Assembly (NCBI RefSeq): GCF_002979475.1
Contig: NZ_PCOY01000001.1
Coordinates: forward strand, 186,001-250,000
Reading direction: 5' to 3'
Source of the DNA: Microbacterium sp. MYb62
GTDB lineage: Bacteria; Actinomycetota; Actinomycetes; Actinomycetales; Microbacteriaceae
DNA: 64,000 nucleotides
Shown: positions 37,525 to 49,116 of the stretch, in pieces
Layout: each line of letters begins with the position of its first letter
How positions within the stretch are numbered: the first letter of the stretch is position 1
Notes under the pieces: generated by a model
What the model saw: only the letters and a program-made list of their open reading frames with translations
Database searches by the model: none
Told to the model about the DNA's origin: nothing
Translations under genes and position numbers: made by a program

Positions 37525-38781
37525 TTACTTGCCGAACTGCTGCTGGGCGGAGTCGAGGACGTTCTCCATCGTCTCCTGGCCGTTGTAGACGCTCACCAGC
37601 TGCGGCTGGATGTACGTGCCGACCTTCGCCCAGTTGTCGCTGACGTACTGGCCCTGGACGTTCTCGAAGGCGGCCGTGAAGACCTCCTCGACCTGGTCGC
37701 GGTACTTCTCGTCGATCGACTCGAAGTAGAGCGGCTGGCTCTCGGCGCGAGCCGGGTAGCTGCGGCCGGAGGACGCGATGTAGTCCTGCGCGTCGGCGCT
37801 GAGCAGGGAGCCGAGCACCTTGAGCGCGTCCTCCTTGTTCTCGCACGTCTCGGAGATGCCGAAGCCGGAGCCGAGGATGAGGCTGAGCGACTCGCCGTTC
37901 TCGGCGGGCAGCGGCGCCATGCCTGCGGCGAACCCTGTCTCGTTGTTCAGGTAGCTCACCGCGTTCCAGGTGCCGTCGACGGCCATCGCCGCGTTTCCGC
38001 TGGAATACTGGTTCTCGCCCCAGCCGGTGTCCGACGCGGAGGCGACGGGCAGAGCGACCTTCTCGTCGGTGACGAGGCCCGCGTACCAGGTGGCCGCATC
38101 GACGAACTTGTCGTCCGTCAGCTGCAGCGTGCCGTCCTCGGTGACCGGCTGCAGGCCCGCCTTCGCGATCGGCAGCGCCTGCCACTGGAAGTCGCCCATG
38201 CCCACCGCGAAGCCCGACTTGCCGTCGCGCGTCGCCGCCTTGGCGGTGGCCTCGAAGTCGTCGAAGCTCCAGTCGGTGGCGGGGGTCGCCGCACCGGCGG
38301 CGGCGAGCTGGTCGGCGTTGTAGTAGACGAGCATCGTGGCGACGTCGAAGGGCAGGCCGTAGAGCGTGCCCTTGTTCTTCAGGATCTCGGTCGCACCGGG
38401 AGCGAAGTCACTGTCCGCGAGGCCCGCGGTCTTGAGGTCGGCGTCCGTCAGCTCGGCGAAGCCGTCCGTGTAGCTGGACAGCATTCCGCTGTTCATGCCG
38501 GTCACGCAGGCCATGTTGCCCGAGGCCATGTTCGTGGTGAGCTTCGTGAAGAAGTCACCCCAGGGCGCCGTGCGCAGCTCGATCTTCAGGTCGGGGTTCT
38601 GTTCCTGGGCGATCTTGATCTGGGCGTCAAGCGCCTTGGTGTCGTCGGCGGAGCCCGCCCACATGTCGACGACGATCGTGTCGTCGCCGGAGGCTCCGGA
38701 GCCGCTCGAACCGGCACATCCTGTCATGGCGACCGCAACGCCTGCGACGGCGATCACAGCTCCCACACGCATCTTCTTCAT
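37525..38781 (-). CDS. Sugar ABC transporter solute-binding lipoprotein
   Basis: Extracellular binding protein of the importer, 418 residues, MalE/UgpB-like family 1. Signal peptide [17 protein letters not shown] has lipobox MTGC, with Cys at about residue 22. The mature region contains [39 protein letters not shown] and [18 protein letters not shown], characteristic of the family. ATG at 38781 follows TAGGAG. It is the first gene of a six-gene operon running to the fucosidase at 31766, and its promoter region is shared with the divergent ROK repressor. Confidence 0.94.
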   Translation of the reverse strand: MKKMRVGAVIAVAGVAVAMTGCAGSSGSGASGDDTIVVDMWAGSADDTKALDAQIKIAQEQNPDLKIELRTAPWGDFFTKLTTNMASGNMACVTGMNSGMLSSYTDGFAELTDADLKTAGLADSDFAPGATEILKNKGTLYGLPFDVATMLVYYNADQLAAAGAATPATDWSFDDFEATAKAATRDGKSGFAVGMGDFQWQALPIAKAGLQPVTEDGTLQLTDDKFVDAATWYAGLVTDEKVALPVASASDTGWGENQYSSGNAAMAVDGTWNAVSYLNNETGFAAGMAPLPAENGESLSLILGSGFGISETCENKEDALKVLGSLLSADAQDYIASSGRSYPARAESQPLYFESIDEKYRDQVEEVFTAAFENVQGQYVSDNWAKVGTYIQPQLVSVYNGQETMENVLDSAQQQFGK

Positions 38782-38842
38782 TGAATGACTCCTAGCGGAT
38801 CGGCAGGTTGTTTCGCGGGTCGAAGCAACCTAGTAGGATTTC

Positions 38843-38864
38843 GTATGAAGTTACCGTTTCATAC
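38843..38864. promoter_or_regulatory. Inverted repeat GTATGAA-8-TTCATAC in the divergent regulatory region
   Basis: Perfect 7-bp arms separated by GTTACCGT, about 60 bp upstream of the binding-protein gene. It differs from the ROK operator, so it may serve another regulator or the -35 region. Confidence 0.45.
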
Positions 38865-38885
38865 TTCGCAAGAGGTCGCAAGCTG

Positions 38886-38898
38886 AACATCCGATGTT
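38886..38898. promoter_or_regulatory. Proposed ROK repressor operator, copy 1 (AACATCCGATGTT)
   Basis: Perfect palindrome of 6-bp arms around one base, between the transporter operon and the repressor gene. It shares ACATC-S-GATGT with a palindrome in front of the second fucosidase (41437-41449). An overlapping repeat TCCGAT-GTTT-ATCGGA lies at 38890-38905. Confidence 0.6.
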
Positions 38899-38982
38899 TA
38901 TCGGACCTTGATAATTCGTAACTCCGGGGAAACACGACGCGCCCCCGCTACGCTGACGATGCTCCGACCAGGAAAGTGCCCC

Positions 38983-40134
38983 ATGCCGAACACCGCTGAC
39001 ACCACCGTCGACGACCCGCAGACACGGAGGATCCTCGACCTCATCGCTCGCGGCGAAGCGCGCTCCCGCTCGGAACTGGCCGCTCTGCTCGGCGTGGCCG
39101 CGTCGACGGTCGGGATCCGCGTGCAGTCCCTGCTCGATGCCGGCGTTCTCCGCGAGGCGGGCGACGGCACCTCCCGCGGCGGACGGCGACCCCGGGTCCT
39201 CCAGATCGCCGCCGACGGCTTCGTGCTCTCCGCCGACCTAGGCGGAGGTCATGCCCGGATCGGCAGGCACTCGCTCAGCGGCGCACTCCTGGACAGCGAG
39301 TCGATCGCCATCGACGTGACCGAGGGCCCCGTAGCCACGCTCGACCGCATCGCCGCTGTGTTCGACCGCCTCGCCACCGATGGGCGCGTGCATGCGATCG
39401 GGATCAGCCTGCCGGGCCCCGTCGACATCGCGACCGGCTCCGTCGACCAACCCTCCCGGATGCCGGGATGGCCGGGATTCCGGGTCGGCGAGCATCTCGC
39501 TGCACGCTACGACGCCCCCGTGGCGGTCGACAACGACGCGAACCTCGCGGCCCTCGGCGAGCACCGCGAGCGCTTCGGGCACACCGGGCACAGCATCACG
39601 GTGAAGGCGGGAACGGCGATCGGCAGCGGAATCATCGTCGACGGACGGGTGCATCGTGGGGCGACCGCCGCCGCAGGCGACATCACCCACACCCGCATCG
39701 ACGGAAGCGGCGACATCCCGTGCTCGTGCGGCAACACCGGCTGCCTCGAGACCGTGGCGAGCGGGGCGAGCCTCGTCCGGCAGATGCAGGCACGCGGCAA
39801 CGACACCGTCCGCACGACGACCGATGTGCTCGGCCTGGCCCGTGACGCCGATCCTGTCGCCACGATGCTGGTGCGCACAGCCGGAACCCACCTCGGACAG
39901 GCCCTCTCCGGTGTCGTGAACTTCTTCAACCCGCACGCCGTCTTCCTGACGGGCAGCATGAGCGCGTCCGAGCCGTTCATCGCCGCGGTCCGCAGCCGCG
40001 TGTACGAGGCTTGTCACCCGCTCGCGACCCAGCGCCTCCGGATCGAAGGCGCGGCCACCGGTGCCGACGCGATTCTGCACGGCGCCGCTCGGCTGGCGCT
40101 CGAGGGCATGGATGTCCCCGTGGCGACGGCCTGA
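38983..40134 (+). CDS. ROK-family transcriptional repressor
   Basis: A 383-residue regulator: an N-terminal winged helix (RILDLIARGEARSRSELAALLGVAASTVGIRVQSLLDAGVL, about 17-57) fused to a ROK sugar-binding fold. The fold has ISLPGPVDIATG, VDNDANLAALGEHRERFG and the zinc motif CSCGNTGCLETVASG near 247-261. ATG at 38983 has AGGAAAG upstream; the upstream frame continues but lacks a ribosome-binding site. It is divergent to the transporter operon and followed closely by the second fucosidase (convergent). Presumably it binds DNA until its sugar ligand arrives. Confidence 0.92.
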   Translation: MPNTADTTVDDPQTRRILDLIARGEARSRSELAALLGVAASTVGIRVQSLLDAGVLREAGDGTSRGGRRPRVLQIAADGFVLSADLGGGHARIGRHSLSGALLDSESIAIDVTEGPVATLDRIAAVFDRLATDGRVHAIGISLPGPVDIATGSVDQPSRMPGWPGFRVGEHLAARYDAPVAVDNDANLAALGEHRERFGHTGHSITVKAGTAIGSGIIVDGRVHRGATAAAGDITHTRIDGSGDIPCSCGNTGCLETVASGASLVRQMQARGNDTVRTTTDVLGLARDADPVATMLVRTAGTHLGQALSGVVNFFNPHAVFLTGSMSASEPFIAAVRSRVYEACHPLATQRLRIEGAATGADAILHGAARLALEGMDVPVATA

Positions 40135-40152
40135 GCCGCCGCCACGGCCTGT

Positions 40153-41427
40153 TCATTCGCCGGTGAGGGTCAGCTCGATGACCGGCACGAGCACGTCGGG
40201 GCGACGCACCGGCAGATGTACGGTCAGCGTTCCCTCTGCCTCGCCCGCCGGGGTCATCAGGTCGGCCTCGCGCTCCGGGTCGGACACACTCGTCCCGAGC
40301 CAGGAACCGTCGTTGAGCAGACGGGCGTACGACACCCTTCCGGCGAGTTCCGGAAGGTGCACGAACCCCATCGGCCAGCTGAACAGACTCAGGTAGAGAC
40401 GGTCCCCTCGCCGCGTGTACACGCCCTCGCGGGGCGGGGTGAGCGGCGTGTGCCCCGCGCCGACGACGGCGCCGCGGTGCAGGCGCATCCACTCGCCGAT
40501 CTCCGCCAGTGTGCGCTCATCGCGAGGCGCGATCGCCCCGCGTCCGTCCGGCCCGATGTTCAGGAGCATGTTGCCCCCCATCGACACCGAGTCGACGAGC
40601 ATCTGCACGAGCAGCGTCGCCGACTTCTGATCGGTGTTGTCGCGGTGGTAACCCCACGAGCCGTTGAGCGTCTGGCACGCCTCCCATGTCAGTGGCACGC
40701 CATCGCGCACGATGGGTGCCGTCGGCTGGTACTGCTCCGGCGTGACGAAGTCGGCCGGAATACCGAGCCGGTCGTTCACGAGCATGTCCGGCTGCAGTTC
40801 GCGGCACAGCGCGAGCAGCCCGGTCGCATCCCAGTCGTCGGGCCCCTTGCCCGCCCACCCCTGCTTCTCCTCGGGATAGGTGAAGTCGAAGAACAGGTAG
40901 TCGATCGCGCCGTACTCGGTGAGGAGTTCGCGCACCTGGCCGTGAAGGTAGGCGCGATAGGCGGCCATGTCGCGCCCCACGTTCAGCTCCGGCGCACCCT
41001 CGTCGTCGCGGCGCGGGTGGTTCCAGTCGATCGTGAAGTCGGGGTGATGCCAGTCGATGACCGAGTGATAGAGGCCGACTTTGATCCCCTCGGCTCGCAG
41101 CGCACCCACGTATTCACGGACGAGGTCGCGTCCGGTGTTCGTCACGGAGGTGAAGTCGGTGAGCTTCGAGTCCCACAGGCAGAAGCCGTCGTGATGCTTC
41201 GTGGTGAGCACCACGTAGCCCATGCCCGTCTCCTTCGCCGTGCGGGCGAGCGTTGCGGCATCGAAGAGGTCGGGGTCGAAGTGCTCGAAATACTGCCGGT
41301 AGTCCTCGTCGGTGAGGCGCTCGTAGCTCTGGACCCATTCGTGCCGCGCGGCCCCGCTGTAGAGGCCGAAGTGGACGAACATGCCGAACCGGGCCTGATC
41401 AAACCATTCCTGTCGCATGCCTCCCAT
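40153..41427 (-). CDS. GH29 alpha-L-fucosidase (second copy)
   Basis: A 424-residue cytoplasmic GH29 protein, clearly diverged from the other copy. It has FDQARFGMFVHFGLYSGAARHEWVQ near 9-33, TTKHHDGFCLWDSKLTDF near 75-92, GLYHSVIDWHHPDF near 118-131 and a likely nucleophile Asp in YLFFDFTYPE near 180. It resembles the shorter subfamily of fucosidases. The start is uncertain: ATG at 41427 or at 41418, the latter with GGGAGG but only one base of spacing. Convergent with the ROK repressor (18 bp). An operator-like palindrome lies 9 bp upstream of its start. Confidence 0.9.
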   Translation of the reverse strand: MGGMRQEWFDQARFGMFVHFGLYSGAARHEWVQSYERLTDEDYRQYFEHFDPDLFDAATLARTAKETGMGYVVLTTKHHDGFCLWDSKLTDFTSVTNTGRDLVREYVGALRAEGIKVGLYHSVIDWHHPDFTIDWNHPRRDDEGAPELNVGRDMAAYRAYLHGQVRELLTEYGAIDYLFFDFTYPEEKQGWAGKGPDDWDATGLLALCRELQPDMLVNDRLGIPADFVTPEQYQPTAPIVRDGVPLTWEACQTLNGSWGYHRDNTDQKSATLLVQMLVDSVSMGGNMLLNIGPDGRGAIAPRDERTLAEIGEWMRLHRGAVVGAGHTPLTPPREGVYTRRGDRLYLSLFSWPMGFVHLPELAGRVSYARLLNDGSWLGTSVSDPEREADLMTPAGEAEGTLTVHLPVRRPDVLVPVIELTLTGE

Positions 41428-41436
41428 CCTGGCACA

Positions 41437-41449
41437 GACATCGGATGTC
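41437..41449. promoter_or_regulatory. Proposed ROK repressor operator, copy 2 (GACATCGGATGTC)
   Basis: Perfect palindrome (15 bp counting the flanking A/T, 41436-41450) just upstream of the second fucosidase, overlapping a possible -10 hexamer TAGACA. Same ACATC-S-GATGT core as the site at 38886-38898. Confidence 0.6.
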
Positions 41450-41474
41450 TACCCGGCGAATTGGGGCACAGACG

Positions 41475-41506
41475 AGAACGGGCGCCCCCGAAGGGACGCC
41501 CGTTCT
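41475..41506 (-). terminator. Terminator downstream of ilvC
   Basis: Arms AGAACGGGCGCCC and GGGACGCCCGTTCT with a short CCGAA loop region and one bulged A. It separates ilvC from the second fucosidase gene and could act for ilvC transcripts. Confidence 0.8.
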
Positions 41507-41519
41507 TTCGAAGATCGAA

Positions 41520-41543
41520 TCAGCGCGCAGCGCTGCCGTCGAT
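41520..41543. repeat. Copy of the ilvC 3' end (24 bp, one mismatch)
   Basis: These 24 bases match 41596-41619, the last codons and stop of ilvC, at 23 positions. The offset of 76 bp is not a multiple of three. The space between contains two small hairpins (CAGTCC/GGACTG and ACCGC/GCGGT). Confidence 0.85.
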
Positions 41544-41595
41544 CCTCACCGCGAAGCGGTCAGACAAGCACAGTCCTTACCGGACTGCATCGACG

Positions 41596-43213
<1,618 letters not shown>

Positions 43214-43216
43214 GGA

Positions 43217-45019
43217 TCAGTCCTCCTCGTCGAAGGCGGGCGCGTGCTCGCGGGCGTACTGGACATAGCTGTTGCTGACTCCCTGTGGGACCATCGGCCA
43301 CACCATGGAGTCGGCGCTCACGACGAAGTCGATCACCACGGGGCGGTCGTTGGTCTCGAGCGCGAGCTGGATGGCGGCATCCACCTCGTCTTCCTTCTCC
43401 ACGCGGATCGCAAGGCAGCCGTAGGCCTCTGCGAGCTTCACGAAGTCGGGGATGCGGATCGTGCCGTGTCCGGTGTTGAGGTCGGTGTTCGAGTGACGGC
43501 CGTCGTAGAACAGCGTCTGCCACTGCCGCACCATGCCCAGGGACGAGTTGTTGATGATCGCGACCTTGATCGGGATGTTGTTGATCGTGCAGGTCGCGAG
43601 TTCCTGGTTCGTCATCTGGAAGCAGCCGTCGCCGTCGATCGCCCAGACCGGGCGCTCGGGCTGAGCGACCTTCGCACCCATCGCCGCGGGCACCGAGTAT
43701 CCCATCGTGCCGGCGCCGCCGGAGTTCAGCCAGGCGTTGGGACGCTCGTACTTGATGAACTGCGCCGCCCACATCTGGTGCTGGCCGACGCCCGAGGCGT
43801 AGATGCCCTCGGGGCCGGTGAGCTCGCCGATCCGCTGGATCACGTACTGCGGGGCCAGGAGACCGTCGGTCGTCGGCGCGAACCCGAGGGGGAACTCCGT
43901 GCGCAGTCCGTCGAGATACGACCACCACTCGTCGGTGTCGGGCTTCGCGCTGCCCATCGTGCCGCGGAAAGCCGCATCCAGGTCGATCAGCACGTCCCTG
44001 ACGTCGCCCACGATCGGGACGTCGGCCGTGCGGATCTTCGAGATCTCCGCGGGGTCGATGTCGACGTGGACGACTTTGGCGTTGGGCGCGAAGAGGGCGG
44101 CCTTGCCGGTCACTCGGTCATCGAACCGGGCGCCGAGCGACACCAGGAGGTCCGCCTCCTGCAGCGCCAGCACGGCCGGAACCGTGCCGTGCATCCCCGG
44201 CATGCCGAGGTGCTGCGGGTGGGAGTCGGGGAACGCGCCGCGAGCCATCAGCGTGGTCACGACCGGCGCCCCCGTGGACTCCGCGAGTTCGAGGAGCTCG
44301 GCCGCCGCCTTGCCGCGGATCACGCCGCCGCCGACGTACAGCACCGGCTTCTTGGCCTCGGCGAGCATCGTCGCCGCAGCCTGGATCTGCTTGCCGTGCG
44401 CCTTCGTCACCGGACGGTAGCCGGGGAGATCGATCTTGGGCGGCCACACGAACGGTGCGGTCGCCTGCTGGGCGTCCTTCGTGATGTCGACCAGCACGGG
44501 GCCGGGACGGCCGGTGCCGGCGATCTCGTAGGCCGCGGCGATCGCCCCGGGGATATCCGCCGCGTCCTTGACCAGGAACGAGTGCTTCGTGATCGGCATC
44601 GTGATCCCCACGATGTCGGCTTCCTGGAACGCGTCGGTTCCCATCAGCGTCGAGAAGACCTGACCGGTGATGGCCAGCATCGGCACCGAGTCCATGTAGG
44701 CGTCGGCGATCGCCGTGACCAGGTTCGTCGCACCGGGGCCGGAGGTCGCGATGCACACGCCCACCTTGCCCGACGCGGATGCGTAGCCCTCGGCCGCATG
44801 GCCCGCGCCCTGCTCGTGCCGCACCAGGATGTGGCGCAGCTCGGAGGCGTCCATGAGCGGGTCGTACACGGGGAGGATCGCTCCGCCGGGAAGTCCGAAG
44901 ACGTCGGTGACGCCGAGCAGTTCGAGTGAGCGGACGACGGCCTCGGCGCCGGTGATCTCCGGGGCTGAGGATTGACGGGCGGGCGGCCTCGGCACGGCCG
45001 GGGCGGAGTCAGCAGTCAT
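43217..45019 (-). CDS. ilvB: Acetolactate synthase large (catalytic) subunit
   Basis: Thiamine diphosphate- and FAD-dependent enzyme, 600 residues. The catalytic Glu is in [20 protein letters not shown] near 66-85, and [21 protein letters not shown] follows. The ThDP-binding motif [29 protein letters not shown] is near 463-491. ATG at 45019 is 51 bp after ilvD, leaving no room for a long attenuator. It forms the holoenzyme with IlvN. Confidence 0.97.
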   Translation of the reverse strand: MTADSAPAVPRPPARQSSAPEITGAEAVVRSLELLGVTDVFGLPGGAILPVYDPLMDASELRHILVRHEQGAGHAAEGYASASGKVGVCIATSGPGATNLVTAIADAYMDSVPMLAITGQVFSTLMGTDAFQEADIVGITMPITKHSFLVKDAADIPGAIAAAYEIAGTGRPGPVLVDITKDAQQATAPFVWPPKIDLPGYRPVTKAHGKQIQAAATMLAEAKKPVLYVGGGVIRGKAAAELLELAESTGAPVVTTLMARGAFPDSHPQHLGMPGMHGTVPAVLALQEADLLVSLGARFDDRVTGKAALFAPNAKVVHVDIDPAEISKIRTADVPIVGDVRDVLIDLDAAFRGTMGSAKPDTDEWWSYLDGLRTEFPLGFAPTTDGLLAPQYVIQRIGELTGPEGIYASGVGQHQMWAAQFIKYERPNAWLNSGGAGTMGYSVPAAMGAKVAQPERPVWAIDGDGCFQMTNQELATCTINNIPIKVAIINNSSLGMVRQWQTLFYDGRHSNTDLNTGHGTIRIPDFVKLAEAYGCLAIRVEKEDEVDAAIQLALETNDRPVVIDFVVSADSMVWPMVPQGVSNSYVQYAREHAPAFDEED

Positions 45020-45070
45020 GAAATTCCTTCTGATGATCTGTGGAGGACGCCGGATGCCGGAGCGTCCGGG

Positions 45071-46789
45071 TCAGCCGGTGGTCGCTCCCTCGGCGGCGGA
45101 CCGCACGAGGCGCGAGTACTTGGCAAGAACGCCTCGGGTGTAGCGCGGGGGAAGCGGCTCCCAGCCAGAGCGGCGGGAGGCGAGCTCTGCCTCATCGACG
45201 AGTAGATCGAGAGAGCGAGCTGCGATATCGACCCGTATCAGATCACCATCGCGCACGAAGGCGATAGGACCTGCGTCCACCGCTTCGGGTGCTATGTGGC
45301 CGATGCACAGGCCGGTTGTGCCGCCTGAGAATCGTCCGTCAGTCAAGAGTAGTACATCTTTTCCGAGCCCCGCGCCCTTGATGGCCGCGGTGATGGCGAG
45401 CATCTCGCGCATGCCCGGTCCGCCCTTGGGACCTTCGTAGCGGATGACGATGACGGTGCCGGGCTCGATCTCGCCCTCGGCGACGGCATCCATGGCGGCG
45501 CGCTCGCGCTCGAACACGCGGGCAGGGCCTTCGAAGACGGCGGCATCGAAGCCCGCGGTCTTCACCACGGCGCCTTCCGGAGCCAGCGAGCCGTGCAGGA
45601 TCGTGAGGCCGCCGGTCGCGTGGATCGGGTTGTCGAACGTGTGGATGACCTCGCCGTCGATCGGCTGCGGGTCGAGGTCTGCGAGGTTCTCGGCGAGCGT
45701 CTTGCCCGTGACGGTGAGTGCGTCGCCGTGCAGCAGGCCCTCGTCGAGCATCGCCTTCATGATGACCGGGATTCCGCCGTGACGGTCGACGTCGTTCATG
45801 ACGTACTTGCCGAAGGGCTTCATGTCGGCCACGTGCGGGACCTTGTCGCCGATGCGGTTGAAGTCGTGCAGGCTCAGGTCGACGTCGGCCTCACGAGCGA
45901 TCGCGAGCAGGTGCAGCACCACGTTGGTCGAGCCGCCGAGGGCCATCGCCAGGGCGATCGCGTTCTCGAAGGCCTCCTTGGTGAGGATGTCGCGGGTCGT
46001 GATGCCCTGGCGGAGCAGGTTCACCACGGCTTCGCCCGAGCGGTGGGCGAAGTAGTCACGGCGACGGTCTGCGGCGGGCGGTGCCGCCGACCCGGGGAGG
46101 CTGAGCCCCAGGGCCTCGGCCACCGAGGCCATCGTGTTGGCGGTGTACATGCCACCGCAGGCGCCTTCACCGGGGGCGATGGCGCACTCGATGCGCTTGA
46201 GGTCCTCTTCGCTCATGAGCCCGGCGCGGCAGGCGCCGACCGCCTCGAACGAGTCGATGATCGTGACGTCCTTCTCGGTGCCGTCCGAGAGCTTGACCCA
46301 GCCCGGTGCGATCGAGCCGGCGTACAGGAACACGCTGGAGAGGTCGAGTCGGGCGCTGGCCATGAGCATGCCGGGGATCGACTTGTCGCAGCCGGCGAGC
46401 AGGACGGAGCCGTCGAGGCGCTCGGCCATCATCACGGTCTCGACCGAGTCGGCGATGACCTCGCGCGAGACGAGCGAGAAGTGCATTCCCTCGTGGCCCA
46501 TCGAGATGCCGTCGGAGACGGAGATGGTGCCGAACTGCAGCGGGTAGCCGCCGCCGGAGTGCACGCCCTCCTTCGCGCCCTGCGCGAGCCGATCGAGGCT
46601 CAGGTTGCAGGGCGTGATCTCGTTCCAGCTGGAGGCGATGCCGATCTGCGGCTTGTCCCAGTCGGCGTCGCCCATGCCGACGGCACGGAGCATGCCTCGG
46701 GAGGTCGTGGCCTCGATGCCGTCGGTGACGACGCGGCTGCGGGGCTTGATGTCGATGGGCGCGCTGCTGGCGGGATCATGCGAGGACAT
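45071..46789 (-). CDS. ilvD: Dihydroxy-acid dehydratase
   Basis: Iron-sulfur dehydratase making 2-oxo acids of valine and isoleucine, 572 residues. Cluster Cys residues appear in [12 protein letters not shown] near 58-69 and [14 protein letters not shown] near 131-144; the third is in [28 protein letters not shown]. The C-terminal [16 protein letters not shown] is typical. The ATG at 46789 lies 9 bp beyond the otsB end. First gene of the ilvDBNC group. Confidence 0.96.
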   Translation of the reverse strand: MSSHDPASSAPIDIKPRSRVVTDGIEATTSRGMLRAVGMGDADWDKPQIGIASSWNEITPCNLSLDRLAQGAKEGVHSGGGYPLQFGTISVSDGISMGHEGMHFSLVSREVIADSVETVMMAERLDGSVLLAGCDKSIPGMLMASARLDLSSVFLYAGSIAPGWVKLSDGTEKDVTIIDSFEAVGACRAGLMSEEDLKRIECAIAPGEGACGGMYTANTMASVAEALGLSLPGSAAPPAADRRRDYFAHRSGEAVVNLLRQGITTRDILTKEAFENAIALAMALGGSTNVVLHLLAIAREADVDLSLHDFNRIGDKVPHVADMKPFGKYVMNDVDRHGGIPVIMKAMLDEGLLHGDALTVTGKTLAENLADLDPQPIDGEVIHTFDNPIHATGGLTILHGSLAPEGAVVKTAGFDAAVFEGPARVFERERAAMDAVAEGEIEPGTVIVIRYEGPKGGPGMREMLAITAAIKGAGLGKDVLLLTDGRFSGGTTGLCIGHIAPEAVDAGPIAFVRDGDLIRVDIAARSLDLLVDEAELASRRSGWEPLPPRYTRGVLAKYSRLVRSAAEGATTG

Positions 46790-46798
46790 GACGGAAGT

Positions 46799-47593
46799 CT
46801 ATTGCTGTGCGGAGGTGCGTTCGTCCGCCAACGCCTCCAGAAGCGCGGCGATCTGTTGTGGAGTGTCCACACGCAGGGCCGCGGCGCTCTCCCCCGGGCC
46901 CACCCGCACGCCGAGGTCGCCGGGCTGCAGCACGCGCATCGCGTCCTCATCCGTCACGTCGTCGCCGGCGAACAGGATCCCGGTGGCATCGAAGCGCTCG
47001 CGGAGGGCTGCCATCGCCGCGTCCTTGCCCTCGGTGCGCGACGAGAACTCCAGCACACGGTGTCCCGCGCGCCGCCGCCAGTGCGGGAAGCGCTCGGCGA
47101 CCAGGGCGTCGATCTCGGCGAAGACACGCTCCTCGGTCTCGCGGTCGGCGCGGCGCGTGTGCACGCCCATGCCGAAGGTCTTGGGCTCGAACTCGGCGCC
47201 CTCGTAGCGCTCGATGATCGGCTTGGCGGCCGCCCAGAGCTCTTCCCTGGTGCCGTCCTCCGCGGCATCGTGGGCCGCATCAGCGTCGTCGCCGGGGAAC
47301 CAGTACTGGGCGCCGTGGGAGCCGGCCAGCGCGATCGCGGAGTCGTCGGTGTGTTCGGTGATCACCCTCAGATCGTGCATGCTGCGCCCGGAGACGTAGG
47401 CGACGACGGTGTCGGGCAGTGCCGCGAGCCGCTCGACCTGGGCGGCCACCTCGGGCAATGCGCGCGCAGCCATCGGGTCGGGGACGAGCGGTGATGCGGT
47501 GCCGTCGAAGTCGAGCGCGACGACCAGCCGCGGCGTGGCCGCCAGCGCGCTCAGGTCGTCGTCAGCGGTTCCGGGTGTCCAGGGGCGCGTCAC
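46799..47593 (-). CDS. otsB: Trehalose-6-phosphate phosphatase
   Basis: HAD-superfamily phosphatase, 264 residues, dephosphorylating trehalose 6-phosphate. Motif [11 protein letters not shown] near 28-37 holds the nucleophile Asp; SGRSMHDL near 68 is motif [15 protein letters not shown] near 196 supplies the Lys of motif [13 protein letters not shown] near 215 is motif IV. GTG start at 47593. It is 50 bp downstream of otsA on the same strand. Confidence 0.93.
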   Translation of the reverse strand: MTRPWTPGTADDDLSALAATPRLVVALDFDGTASPLVPDPMAARALPEVAAQVERLAALPDTVVAYVSGRSMHDLRVITEHTDDSAIALAGSHGAQYWFPGDDADAAHDAAEDGTREELWAAAKPIIERYEGAEFEPKTFGMGVHTRRADRETEERVFAEIDALVAERFPHWRRRAGHRVLEFSSRTEGKDAAMAALRERFDATGILFAGDDVTDEDAMRVLQPGDLGVRVGPGESAAALRVDTPQQIAALLEALADERTSAQQ

Positions 47594-47643
47594 GGTTTCT
47601 CCATTCAGAGGGGGCGTTCTCAGTATCCGGGCCGCACGGACAC

Positions 47644-49050
47644 TCAGCGTCCGCGCACTTCGGAGAGGGCGGCGAGGAACGACGAGGACCAGGCGTCGAC
47701 GTCGTTGTCCAGCACGCGTCGACGGAGCGAACGCATGCGGCGCCCCTGCTCGGCCGGGGGCATCTCGACGGCCGTCATGATCGCGTCCTTGAGCCCCTCG
47801 ATGTCGTGCGGATTGACCCGCACCGCCTGCCGCAGCTCGTCGGCGGCACCGGTGAACTCACTGAGCACGAGCACTCCGCGATCATCGACTCGAGTGGCGA
47901 CGTACTCCTTGGCGACGAGGTTCATGCCATCTCGGAGCGCGGTCACGAGCATCACGTCCGCGGCCAGGTACAGCGCGACCATCTCCTCGCGCGGGTATCC
48001 CTGGTGGAGGTAGCGGATCGCGGAGTGGCCCATCGTGTCGGTGTCGCCGTTGATACGGCTGACCGCGAGTTCGATCTCGTCGCGCAGATGCACGTAGGCG
48101 TCGACCCGCTCGCGGCTCGGGCTCGCGACCTGCACGAGGGTCACGTCCTCGACTTTGAGTCGGCCCTCCGCCAGCAGCTCGCCATAGGCCTTGATCCGAT
48201 GACGGATGCCCTTGGTGTAATCGAGCCGGTCGACCCCGAGCAGGATGCGCTTCGGGTTGCCGAGGCTCGCGCGGATCTCGGCCGCACGGGCACGGACATC
48301 CTCCCGAGCGGCGAGCTCGAGGTACGGCGTGGTGTCGATCGAGATCGGGAACGCACGGGCCAGCGCCGTGCGGGTGCCCTCTCCCTCGGGGACCGCGACG
48401 TGCGGGCCCTTGACCTCATAGCGCAGACGTCGCCGCACCGCGGTGAGGAAGTACGTGGCATCCTGCGCACGCTGGAAGCCGATGACGTCGGCGCCGAGCA
48501 GTCCGCGCAGCACCTGGTCGCGCCAGGGCAGCTGTGCATAGAGACCATGAGCGGGGAACGGGATGTGGTGGAAGTATCCGATCGTGACGTCAGGGCGCAG
48601 CTCTCGCACCATCTGCGGCACGAGCTGCAGCTGGTAGTCGTGCACCCAGACCGTGCCCTCCGGCGCCGCGGCGGCAGCGGCCGCTTCCGCGAACCGACGG
48701 TTCACGGTGACGTAGGCATCCCACCACTCGCGGTGGTACTGCGGCGGAGCGATGACGTCGTGGTAGAGCGGCCAGATCGTGTCGTTCGCGAAGCCCTCGT
48801 AGTACTCGGCGACCTCCTCGGCGCTCAGCGCCACGGGGATCAGCCGGATCCCGCCTGCCTCGAACGGTGCGAGTTCGACGTCGGCTTGCCCGGCCCAGCC
48901 GACCCATGCGCCGTTGACGTTGCGCATCATCGGCTCGAGGGCCGCGACCAGTCCACCCGGCGAGGTCCGCCAGATCTCCTCGCCGTCAGGCCCTTCCACC
49001 CGATCGACGGGCAGCCGGTTGGCGACGACGACGAAATCTGCAGCTGTCAA
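47644..49050 (-). CDS. otsA: Trehalose-6-phosphate synthase
   Basis: GT20 glycosyltransferase that joins UDP- or GDP-glucose and glucose 6-phosphate, 468 residues. The start motif [11 protein letters not shown] is near 6-16. Substrate residues are in [18 protein letters not shown] near 133-150, [12 protein letters not shown] near 158-169, [19 protein letters not shown] near 259-277 and [17 protein letters not shown] near 369-385. A TTG start at 49050 is supported by GAGGAGTCCCAC directly upstream; no other in-frame start precedes the conserved motif. Pairs with otsB. Confidence 0.94.
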   Translation of the reverse strand: MTAADFVVVANRLPVDRVEGPDGEEIWRTSPGGLVAALEPMMRNVNGAWVGWAGQADVELAPFEAGGIRLIPVALSAEEVAEYYEGFANDTIWPLYHDVIAPPQYHREWWDAYVTVNRRFAEAAAAAAAPEGTVWVHDYQLQLVPQMVRELRPDVTIGYFHHIPFPAHGLYAQLPWRDQVLRGLLGADVIGFQRAQDATYFLTAVRRRLRYEVKGPHVAVPEGEGTRTALARAFPISIDTTPYLELAAREDVRARAAEIRASLGNPKRILLGVDRLDYTKGIRHRIKAYGELLAEGRLKVEDVTLVQVASPSRERVDAYVHLRDEIELAVSRINGDTDTMGHSAIRYLHQGYPREEMVALYLAADVMLVTALRDGMNLVAKEYVATRVDDRGVLVLSEFTGAADELRQAVRVNPHDIEGLKDAIMTAVEMPPAEQGRRMRSLRRRVLDNDVDAWSSSFLAALSEVRGR

Positions 49051-49116
49051 GTGGGACTCCTCACACCAGCGGTTGACTCCAACCTACCCAGGATGGCGGG
49101 ATTCCGCCCCGCGACG

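Noticed and set aside
45020..45070. Leader-peptide attenuator before ilvB
   Set aside because: Only 51 bp separate ilvD and ilvB; no leader peptide or alternative hairpins fit there.
46790..46798. Otsa/OtsB and ilvD as one functional operon
   Set aside because: The 9-bp gap between otsB and ilvD makes co-transcription possible in one direction, but orientation puts ilvD upstream of neither otsA nor otsB in function, and the pathways are unrelated.
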